DNA from: Burkholderia pyrrocinia
GTDB lineage: Bacteria; Pseudomonadota; Gammaproteobacteria; Burkholderiales; Burkholderiaceae
Assembly (NCBI RefSeq): GCF_003330765.1
Contig: NZ_CP024903.1
Location: forward strand, 930,001 to 994,000
Reading direction: 5' to 3'
Length of the DNA stretch: 64,000 bases
Within the stretch, counting starts at the first letter, position 1. Every line of letters begins with the position of its first letter. Position numbers and translations under genes: made by a program. Below, piece by piece: positions 46,580 to 53,461 of this stretch. The notes under the pieces were generated by a model. It saw nothing but the letters and a program-made list of their open reading frames with translations, had not been told where the DNA came from and ran no database searches.

Positions 46580-46769
46580 CATTTCTTCCAGAGGCGAATG
46601 AGTCATCTGTTGAAATTTTCCTGAAATTGATTGAATGAGTTTGATAAAAGAACGTTGATTGGTGCGTATCTGATCGTTAATGTTTGAATGATTGATGGTG
46701 CTATCAGAAATGAAATCGTTTTTCCAATATAAGAATACCGATCTAAAGTAATAAAGCCCGCCAAAAAAG
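46580..46769. other. AT-rich spacer upstream of gspF
   Basis: This stretch is strikingly AT-rich compared with the rest of the window. A 61-codon minus-strand frame (46603-46788) is hydrophobic but has no recognisable family. I regard the region as a promoter/leader or a scar of acquired DNA rather than a gene. Confidence 0.5.
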
Positions 46770-46799
46770 GTAGCCCAACATTCGTCACAAATTTGCGCC
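46770..46799 (+). promoter_or_regulatory. Candidate shared box upstream of gspF
   Basis: GTAGCCCAAC, two bases (AT), TCGTCAC, four bases, TTGCGCC. The central heptamer fits the pattern and the distance to ATG 46900 is again 100 bp; the outer parts are weak. Confidence 0.4.
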
Positions 46800-46899
46800 G
46801 GTTCGCTCCTTAGTCTTCCCCGGCGACTCCATCCGGCGCCGTTATGCAACATCGCCGGAAAAAAGTCGTACGCGTGACACGAGGGCAGAGGGCACTGAC

Positions 46900-48117
46900 A
46901 TGTCGGCATTCCGTTACGAAGCGATCGATCCCACCGGCCGCACGCTGAAAGGCGTGCTCGAAGCAGACAGCGCACGCTCGGGCCGCAGCCAGTTGCGCAC
47001 GCAAGGGCTCACGCCGCTCGTCGTCGAACTGGCAGCACAACGCCTGCACGGCGAGCGTCATCAACGCCTGTCGTTCGGCCGCAAGCTGTCGCAGCGCGAG
47101 CAGGCGATCCTCACGCGCCAGCTCGCGAGCCTGCTGGTCGCGGGGCTGCCGCTCGACGAAGCGCTGTCGGTGCTGAGCGAGCAGGCCGAACGCGAATACC
47201 TGCGCGAGTTGATGGCGTCGATCCGCGCGGAAGTCGTCGGCGGCCATTCGTTCGCGAATGCATTGAGCCAGCATCCGCGCGATTTTCCGGAGATCTACCG
47301 CGCGCTCGTCGCGGCCGGCGAGCACACGGGCAAGCTCGGCGTCGTGCTGTCGCGTCTCGCGGATTACATCGAACAAAGCAACGCGCTGAAGCAGAAGATC
47401 CTGCTTGCGTTCACGTATCCGGGCATCGTCATGCTGATCGCGTTCGCCATCGTCACGTTCCTGCTGAGCTACGTGGTGCCGCAGGTCGCGAACGTGTTCA
47501 CCAGCACGAAGCAGCAGTTGCCGACGCTGACGGTCGTGATGATGGCGTTGTCCGATTTCGTGCGGCACTGGTGGTGGGCGTCGCTCCTGGCGACGGTCGC
47601 GATCGTCTTCGCGATCCGCAAGGTGCTGTCGCAGGAAGGGCCGCGGCTCAGGTTCGATCACTGGGTGCTGACCGCGCCGCTCGCGGGCAAGCTCGTGCGC
47701 GGCTACAACACGGTGCGCTTCGCGAGCACGCTCGGCATTCTCACTGCGGCCGGCGTGCCGATCCTGCGTGCATTGCAGGCGGCCGGCGAGACGCTGTCGA
47801 ACCGCGCGATGAGCGCGAACGTCGACGATGCGATCGTGCGCGTTCGGGAAGGGTCGGCGCTGTCGCGGGCGCTGGCTCATACGAAGACGTTCCCGCCGGT
47901 GCTCGTGCACCTGATCCGCTCGGGCGAGGCGACCGGCGACGTGACGACGATGCTCGACCGCGCGTCCGAAGGCGAATCACGCGAGCTGGAACGCCGCACA
48001 ATGTTCCTGACGAGCCTGCTGGAGCCGCTGCTGATTCTCGCGATGGGCGGCGTGGTGCTCGTGATCGTGCTCGCGGTAATGATGCCGATCATCGAGTTGA
48101 ACAACATGGTGCAGTGA
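46900..48117 (+). CDS. gspF: Type II secretion inner-membrane platform protein GspF
   Basis: GspF anchors the assembly ATPase and the pseudopilus at the inner membrane. The 405-residue protein is normal in length, with two T2SSF domains (about residues 70-195 and 270-395) and three membrane segments, near residues 168-190, 222-240 and 375-400. The signature LTRQLASLLVAGLPLDEALS and the second-domain STLGILTAAGVPILRALQA are present. MSAFRYEAIDPTGRTLKG is a typical GspF N terminus. It is convergent with gspC (11 bp between the ends). GspE, its usual upstream neighbour, is missing here. Confidence 0.95.
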   Translation: MSAFRYEAIDPTGRTLKGVLEADSARSGRSQLRTQGLTPLVVELAAQRLHGERHQRLSFGRKLSQREQAILTRQLASLLVAGLPLDEALSVLSEQAEREYLRELMASIRAEVVGGHSFANALSQHPRDFPEIYRALVAAGEHTGKLGVVLSRLADYIEQSNALKQKILLAFTYPGIVMLIAFAIVTFLLSYVVPQVANVFTSTKQQLPTLTVVMMALSDFVRHWWWASLLATVAIVFAIRKVLSQEGPRLRFDHWVLTAPLAGKLVRGYNTVRFASTLGILTAAGVPILRALQAAGETLSNRAMSANVDDAIVRVREGSALSRALAHTKTFPPVLVHLIRSGEATGDVTTMLDRASEGESRELERRTMFLTSLLEPLLILAMGGVVLVIVLAVMMPIIELNNMVQ

Positions 48118-48128
48118 AGCGCCGCCGT

Positions 48129-48575
48129 TCAGCGCACGAACGCGTTCGCCTTCTCCGTGGCGGGCAGTGCGATCTCGCGTTGCAGGCCGTTTCGGTCGAC
48201 GACGATCGAGCGAGCACGAACCTCGGCGAGCTTCGCGGCTTCGCCGATCGCCGAGCCGAGCGACACGACGCGCGACGCTTCCCCGCCGACGCTGACGATC
48301 GCGGCCGCGCGGCGCGCATCGAACGCGAGTACGCCGAGCAACTGGATCGTGTCGCGGCCGTTGTCGGGCTTCGCGCCGAAGAGTTGCGCGCTCGCGGTGA
48401 CGTCGAACGTTGCGGGCGGCGCGACATGCACGGGAGCCGGCGCATCGGACGCACTCAGCAAACGCACGGCCCACAGCGATACGGCGACGAGTGCCGCACC
48501 GGAAGCGAGCGTCGCGACGAACGGCAGGAGATCGACACGGGACGGAACGGTGCGGAGCAGGGCGAGCGGTTTCAT
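48129..48575 (-). CDS. gspC: Type II secretion protein GspC, short form
   Basis: GspC links the inner-membrane platform to the secretin. The 148-residue protein has one membrane segment (about residues 20-42), then a homology region with ASAQLFGAKPDNGRDTIQLLGVLAF, the GspC HR domain that contacts GspD. It stops after this domain (about residue 140), so the PDZ or coiled-coil end of classical GspC is absent. It is divergent from gspH with 61 bp between start codons. The assignment rests on the HR motif and context. Confidence 0.82.
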   Translation of the reverse strand: MKPLALLRTVPSRVDLLPFVATLASGAALVAVSLWAVRLLSASDAPAPVHVAPPATFDVTASAQLFGAKPDNGRDTIQLLGVLAFDARRAAAIVSVGGEASRVVSLGSAIGEAAKLAEVRARSIVVDRNGLQREIALPATEKANAFVR

Positions 48576-48636
48576 GGCGACAGGTCGGCGCGATGGACAG
48601 AAGAGGGTTTCCATTCTTTGATGCAAGGGTGAATGC

Positions 48637-49164
48637 ATGATGACGGGCCACGACGAAACCAGAACGTTGCATGCGAAACGATCGCGCGAACACGCGCACC
48701 GTCGCACGCAACGCGGCTTCACGCTGCTGGAGATGCTCGTCGTACTCTTGATCGTCGGGCTGCTGGTCGCGGTCGTCACGCTCGCGCCGTCGCGCAATCG
48801 CCGCACCGATCTCGCCGAGGAGGCACAGCGCCTCGCGAACCTGCTCGAATCGGCTGGCGACGAAGCACAGGTGCGGTCGATGCCGATCGCGTGGCAGCCG
48901 GTAGGCGGTGGCTACCGGTTTGTGCAGCGCACGGAAAATGGTGCGTGGGTGCCGATGACGGACGACCTGTATCGCGCGCGCCGCTGGGGCACCGAGGTGA
49001 CGGCCTTGTCGGTGCGTTACACGGGTGGCGACGACGCACCGTCGCGCATCGTGCTGGGCAGCGAAAGCATCGACGTGCCGGTGACGATCACGCTGTGGTC
49101 CGGCGATGTGCGGATGGCGGTCGTCGGCACGGGCATCGGCAACTTCGTCGTGCGCAGGCCGTGA
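48637..49164 (+). CDS. gspH: Type II secretion minor pseudopilin GspH
   Basis: The 175-residue protein has a leader ending TQRG, then FTLLEMLVVLLIVGLLVAVV with Glu at +5. EEAQRLANLLESAGDEAQVR and GYRFVQRTENGAWVPM are typical of GspH. It would sit near the base of the tip complex with GspI, J and K. It is divergent from gspC and 187 bp upstream of the STN-TonB gene. The double ATG at 48637/48640 leaves the exact start open. Confidence 0.92.
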   Translation: MMTGHDETRTLHAKRSREHAHRRTQRGFTLLEMLVVLLIVGLLVAVVTLAPSRNRRTDLAEEAQRLANLLESAGDEAQVRSMPIAWQPVGGGYRFVQRTENGAWVPMTDDLYRARRWGTEVTALSVRYTGGDDAPSRIVLGSESIDVPVTITLWSGDVRMAVVGTGIGNFVVRRP

Positions 49165-49234
49165 GCAGCGTGCGGCGTGCGATGAACGCGTGGCGCGCGA
49201 AAGTGGTGCATCGCATTGATTCGCGTCGCTGCAC

Positions 49235-49252
49235 GGTTCACCTGACTGTCAC
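49235..49252 (+). promoter_or_regulatory. Pho-box-like direct repeat upstream of the sigma/anti-sigma operon
   Basis: GGTTCAC, four bases, CTGTCAC: the second half matches a PhoB half-site fully and the first half shares TCAC, at the standard 11-bp spacing. It ends 99 bp before ATG 49352, matching the position of the shared boxes, but lacks the upstream decamer. In P. aeruginosa the equivalent vre operon is phosphate-regulated. Confidence 0.45.
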
Positions 49253-49351
49253 AGTGCCCGCTCACAATCTGTCGTTCGCTTGCGGCCGAACCGCTAACGG
49301 GGGTTCGCGTTCCGGCCCGCAGCGTGCAACTCCACTTCCGTCCAGGGATTC

Positions 49352-50098
49352 ATGACTCGTTCACGGGCGCCGACCGGTGTCCTGGCGCTCGTCGCGTGGC
49401 TCGCGTTCGTCGTGCTTTGCATGCGCGGCGTACAGGCACAGGAGACCGGTTCCATCGGCCGCCAGCCGGGCAGCGTGGCGCATTTCGATCTGCCCGCGCA
49501 GCCGCTCGCGAAGACCTTGCAGGACTTCGCGCGGATCACCGAGCTGATCGTGCTGGCGCCGGCGCCGCTGCTCGACGGGCGCACGAGTGCGCCGGTGCAG
49601 GGCGATTTCGTGCCGCGCGACGCGCTTGAGCGGATGCTGGCCGGAACGGGGTTGCGTGCGGAATTCTCGCGTCCGGACGAAGCGATCATCGTCGCGCAAT
49701 CGGTAGCCGAGACGGCGCCTGCGCCGGTCGACACGCCGGTGGACGCCGCGCTGCCGATCGACGGGATCGGCGATTCCGGCGAGCGGCGCGCGTTCGCGGG
49801 CCTGCTGCAGGCGCATCTGATCGATGCGCTGTGCACGCAGCCGGCGGCGGTGCCGGGCAGCTATCGACTCGTCGCGCAGGTGCGCATCGACAACAGGGGG
49901 GCGGTGGTGGCGGTCAACATGGTGGCATCGAGCGGTTCGGCCGCCCGCGACGCGGCGGTGATGCACGCGCTGCGCGCGCTGAAGCTGGGCGATGCGCCGC
50001 CGGCGGATCTGCCGCAGCCGGTCACGATCCTGCTGCGGCCGGCCGGCAACGGCGTGCATTTCCGTTGTCCGGCGCCGCAGCCGGCGGTGCGGGGCTAG
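49352..50098 (+). CDS. STN-domain/TonB-C-terminal hybrid protein (VreA-like)
   Basis: The 248-residue periplasmic protein has a signal peptide (cleavage near GVQAQ, residue 30), an STN domain (about 43-116; HFDLPAQPLAKTLQDFARIT) as found in TonB-dependent transducers and secretins, and a TonB-like C-terminal domain (about 145-238; GSYRLVAQVRIDNRGAVVAV). No beta-barrel is present. In the P. aeruginosa VreA-VreI-VreR system a receptor-like protein without a barrel is encoded before the sigma factor, and this gene has the same place. It probably senses something in the periplasm and signals to the FecR-like anti-sigma factor. It is six bases from the sigma gene. Confidence 0.85.
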   Translation: MTRSRAPTGVLALVAWLAFVVLCMRGVQAQETGSIGRQPGSVAHFDLPAQPLAKTLQDFARITELIVLAPAPLLDGRTSAPVQGDFVPRDALERMLAGTGLRAEFSRPDEAIIVAQSVAETAPAPVDTPVDAALPIDGIGDSGERRAFAGLLQAHLIDALCTQPAAVPGSYRLVAQVRIDNRGAVVAVNMVASSGSAARDAAVMHALRALKLGDAPPADLPQPVTILLRPAGNGVHFRCPAPQPAVRG

Positions 50099-50104
50099 CC
50101 CGCG

Positions 50105-50656
50105 ATGTCCGACAGCAACCGCACCGGGCTCCGGAATCTGCTGGCGACGCGCTATGCGTATCTCGTCAGGCGTCTCGAACGCGTGACGGGGTCGAAGGAC
50201 GGCGCCGCCGACGCGCTGCACGAAACCTGGCTGCGTCTCGAGAACGCAAACGTCTCCACGCAGGTGACGAATGCGGACGCCTATATACTCGGGATGGCGA
50301 ACAATGTCGCGATCGACCAGCATCGCCGCGAACGACGGCATCTGCACGACGACGATGTCGAGACGCTGCTCGAGATGCCCGACGAACTGGCCGATCCCGA
50401 GCGTATCGTCGCGGCGCGCCGCAAGGTCGATACGCTGAAGGACGTGCTGCGCGGCCTGCCGCCGCGGCGCCGTGCGATCCTGCTGGCCGCCCGCGTGGAC
50501 GGCCTGTTGAACCGCGAGATCGCCGAGCATTTCGGTATTTCGCTGCGACTCGTCGAAAGCGAGCTGAGCGCGGCGATGAAGTACTGCCTGCAGCGCATGC
50601 AGGAAGAAGACGGTGATCCGTACACGGGTTCGCGAGGCGGCCCGCGCAAATTTTGA
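50105..50656 (+). CDS. ECF RNA polymerase sigma factor (VreI/FecI-like)
   Basis: The 183-residue protein has sigma region 2 (about residues 10-85, TNADAYILGMANNVAIDQHR) and region 4 (about 115-165, LKDVLRGLPPRRRAILLAAR with an HTH ending EIAEHFGISLRLVESELS). Its association with an STN protein upstream and a FecR protein downstream makes it an iron-starvation/cell-surface-signalling-type sigma factor. Its targets are probably the surrounding secretion genes; the shared ~30-bp box is a candidate promoter or operator component. The stop codon overlaps a possible TTG start of the anti-sigma gene. Confidence 0.92.
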   Translation: MSDSNRTGLRNLLATRYAYLVRRLERVTGSKDGAADALHETWLRLENANVSTQVTNADAYILGMANNVAIDQHRRERRHLHDDDVETLLEMPDELADPERIVAARRKVDTLKDVLRGLPPRRRAILLAARVDGLLNREIAEHFGISLRLVESELSAAMKYCLQRMQEEDGDPYTGSRGGPRKF

Positions 50657-50667
50657 GCATCCGGACG

Positions 50668-51663
50668 ATGACGAAAGCCCAGGCCGAACCTGCCCACGAC
50701 GAACTCGACGAAGCGAGTGCGTGGCTGCTGCGTCTGCGCTCGGGGGACGCGAGCCAGGCCGAAGCGGACGCGTTCGAGCGCTGGTGCGCCGATCGTCCGC
50801 AGGCGGCCGATCTGCTGCGCGACACCTGGAGCTCGCTGCGCACGGCCGCGACCGAGCTCGCGCACGAGGAGCGCACGGCCGCTGCCTGGGCAAATGTTGC
50901 AAAGCGCGAGCGCACGATGCGCACCGGGCGGCGCGCGTTCATCGGCTTCGCGGTCGCGGCCGGCGCGTCGTGGCTCGCGCTGCGCCCGCCGATGCAGTTG
51001 TGGCCTTCGCTCGGCGATCTCGCGGCCGATTACCACACGGGCACCGGCGAGCAGCGCAGCGTCGCGCTGTCGTCGCGCGTGACGGTGGAGCTGAACACGC
51101 AGACGCGCGTCGACGTGCTGCCCGCGAGCGATGCCGCGCACGGCGTCGAAGTCGTCGCGGGCGAAGCGGAGATCGATGCGGCCGTGCCGCCGGCCGGCCG
51201 CGCGACGCCGATCCAGCCGGTCACGGTGGTCGCGGGCGGCGGCCGCATGCAGGCGACCATCGCGCGCTTCAATGTGCGGCGCACGGGCGCGCAGGTCTGC
51301 GTGACCTGCCTGTCCGGCACGGTGGCGCTCCAGCATCCGCGCGGCGCGCGCATGCTGAAGGCCGACGATCAGATCGTCTACGACGATCGCGGCGTGCAAC
51401 CCGTGTCGCGGATCGATCCGGGCGCGGTCAGCGCATGGCGGCGTGGCATGCTGGTGTTCAACGGCGTGCCGCTTGCAGATGTCGTCGACGAGATCAACCG
51501 CTACCGGCGCGGCAAGGTCATCCTGCGCAGCGCGTCGCTCGGCGCGAACCGGATGCAGGCGCAGTTCCCGATCACGCGGCTCGACGACGTGATCGACATG
51601 GTCGGCCGCCTGTATGGTGCGCATATCACGCGTCTGCCCGGCAACATCGTGCTGCTGAGCTGA
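50668..51663 (+). CDS. FecR-like anti-sigma factor (VreR-like)
   Basis: The 331-residue protein has an N-terminal DUF4880 anti-sigma domain (about 10-75, ASAWLLRLRSGDASQAEADA), one membrane segment (about 88-105, RAFIGFAVAAGASWLAL), and a periplasmic FecR domain (about 125-320, including GEQRSVALSSRVTVELN and VLPASDAAHGVEVVAGEAEI) that would contact the STN protein. The start could be TTG 50653, overlapping the sigma stop codon, or ATG 50668, used here. It forms one operon with the STN-TonB and sigma genes. Confidence 0.9.
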   Translation: MTKAQAEPAHDELDEASAWLLRLRSGDASQAEADAFERWCADRPQAADLLRDTWSSLRTAATELAHEERTAAAWANVAKRERTMRTGRRAFIGFAVAAGASWLALRPPMQLWPSLGDLAADYHTGTGEQRSVALSSRVTVELNTQTRVDVLPASDAAHGVEVVAGEAEIDAAVPPAGRATPIQPVTVVAGGGRMQATIARFNVRRTGAQVCVTCLSGTVALQHPRGARMLKADDQIVYDDRGVQPVSRIDPGAVSAWRRGMLVFNGVPLADVVDEINRYRRGKVILRSASLGANRMQAQFPITRLDDVIDMVGRLYGAHITRLPGNIVLLS

Positions 51664-51922
51664 GCGGCTTCCCGCGCTTTCCTCCTTCCTTCCTTTCTCC
51701 GCCAGGCGGCTCCTCCGCCTGCTTCCGGGCTGCCCGCGCGCTGCGGGTTACGTCCCTTCGATACGACCTTATCCATGAGGGCCGGCAAACGCCGGGCTGC
51801 CGTCAACGGCGGCCCGGTGGTGCGTCGTCGGACCCGAGGCGTGGGTGGCAAGCGCCCCGGCCGCGCAGCGATGCGCGGTGCGGGGGATGTGTGTCGATGG
51901 AGCTTCGGGCGGTGGCGTGATT

Positions 51923-52183
51923 ATGAACGAATTGCAACGGGATACGGATTCCGGCGACGCGAACACGCGCGCCGACGCGATCCGCGAGGGCGCGGTGCGC
52001 TGGCTGCTGTGGCTGCGCGCGGGCGACACGACGGAACACGAACTCGACGCGTTCGGGCGCTGGCGCGCGCAGAGCGACGAGCATGCGCGCACGGTCCGCG
52101 AGCTGATCTGGATGTGGGCCGTGCTGGAGACGGTCGGCCGCCAGGAGCCGGGTGCGCCGGGCGGGTCGACGCGCACGCATTGA
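51923..52183 (+). CDS. Free-standing DUF4880 (FecR N-terminal domain) protein
   Basis: The 86-residue protein consists almost only of a domain like the N-terminal cytoplasmic part of FecR anti-sigma factors: REGAVRWLLWLRAGDTTEHE, then AFGRWRAQSDEHARTVRELI. No membrane or periplasmic part follows. It lies 259 bp after the full-length anti-sigma gene. It may be a soluble second anti-sigma factor or a remnant of a duplicated fecR. ATG 51923 is the likely start; upstream in-frame codons have no family similarity. Confidence 0.65.
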   Translation: MNELQRDTDSGDANTRADAIREGAVRWLLWLRAGDTTEHELDAFGRWRAQSDEHARTVRELIWMWAVLETVGRQEPGAPGGSTRTH

Positions 52184-52454
52184 CGCGGCGAGCGGTGCAG
52201 TTCGGATTTGCGCGCATTGGAATGGCTTGCACATCGCAACGCGCGGGCGTCGCAAGAAAGTCTGCGGGTTAGGCGGGCCCGCTTCGACCTTGTATATGAG
52301 AGAGCGAGGGACCCGTGCAGAGGGGCAGTGAGGGGGCTGTGAGGCGGGGGCCGGGAGCCGCGGTTGGCTCCCGGATCACCGTTCACGCACGGTGGCCGGT
52401 GTGCGGCGAGGTGTTGGTTTTGCCGACTCGACCACGCAAGCCCGACGTCACGAT

Positions 52455-53279
52455 TCAGGAGGGCGACCCGTGCTGCAGGCCGGCACGTGCGCCGCTCCAC
52501 GCGGCGTCGAGCGGATCGCCGGCGTCGCGCAGCGGCTCGCGCAGAAACGGAAAGCGTTCGACGAACGGTGCGGATTCTTGCAAGGCCACGATATGGTTGA
52601 CCATCCATTGCAGCAGTTCGCCGCCGTGCCGGACCTGTCCCGGGCGCCAGTCCGGCATCGTCGAGAAGACGGCCGAGAAGCCGCTCCAGCGCGACGGGCG
52701 ATCGTTGTCGCCGGGCCGGAAATAGGTGTTCATCGCGACGTCGTGCGCTTCGGTCAGCGTGCCGACGAACAGCCCGTGCGGCGTCGGCACGCCGATCTGC
52801 TGCCAGCCTTCCGCGAGTGCGAGCGAGCGCATCACGCGCGCCGCGACGAACGCGATGCGCGTTTCGTGCTCGATTTCCGCGAGCGACATCACACCGTTGC
52901 GCTGCATGCAGCGCGCGACCGCATGCGGCCGGATCGCGTTCGACGCGAAGCTGCGCAGCACGAGGTCGGGCACCGTCAATTGCAGCTGGAATTCGCGCAG
53001 GCCGTGCTCGGCGCTCATCGTCGAGAAGTTGACGAACAGCCCTTCGGCGTGACCGAGTGCGCCGACGTACGGCTCGAGCCCGAGGCGCGCGAGCTTCGGC
53101 GCGATCTGGCGTTCGAGCAGCCGCATCAGGTTGCGGCGGTTGCGCACGCCCGCGAAATCGTCGAGGCCGCGCGTGACGATGTCGCTGATTTCCCAGCGGC
53201 GCTCGTCGGCGACGAGCCGCGGCGAGCCGCTCAGGTCGAACCGGGCGCGGCCGTGCGCCACGCGTGGATCTACGTACAT
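52455..53279 (-). CDS. Conserved hypothetical protein, soluble, function unknown
   Basis: The 274-residue protein has no recognisable motif, signal peptide or membrane segment. It is Arg/Leu-rich, with a segment MRLLERQIAPKLARLGLEPY and a late stretch AMNTYFRPGDNDRPSRWSGF. It is divergent from the transposase/Phd fusion (182 bp between starts), which may indicate functional pairing. ATG 53279 follows GAGG and is preferred over an upstream Arg-rich extension. Coding potential is supported by balanced composition and the absence of low-complexity sequence. I cannot name a family. Confidence 0.65.
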   Translation of the reverse strand: MYVDPRVAHGRARFDLSGSPRLVADERRWEISDIVTRGLDDFAGVRNRRNLMRLLERQIAPKLARLGLEPYVGALGHAEGLFVNFSTMSAEHGLREFQLQLTVPDLVLRSFASNAIRPHAVARCMQRNGVMSLAEIEHETRIAFVAARVMRSLALAEGWQQIGVPTPHGLFVGTLTEAHDVAMNTYFRPGDNDRPSRWSGFSAVFSTMPDWRPGQVRHGGELLQWMVNHIVALQESAPFVERFPFLREPLRDAGDPLDAAWSGARAGLQHGSPS

Positions 53280-53461
53280 GCCGGTGCCTCGTGCATCGAT
53301 TGCGGGCGGACCACCGCGACGGCGCGTCGTCGCGCGGATCCGGTCGCCCACGATGCTGCGGCGTCGACAGCGCGCCGTCAAGTGCGAGCGCAGCGCGACG
53401 CACGCGTGCGCATGCCGCTACGACGGCCCGCGCCATCAACTAGACAGTGTGGGGTAACCCG

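Noticed and set aside
46603..46788. 61-codon minus-strand frame in the AT-rich patch
   Set aside because: There is no convincing ribosome binding site or family, and low GC alone does not support a gene; kept only as a note on the region.
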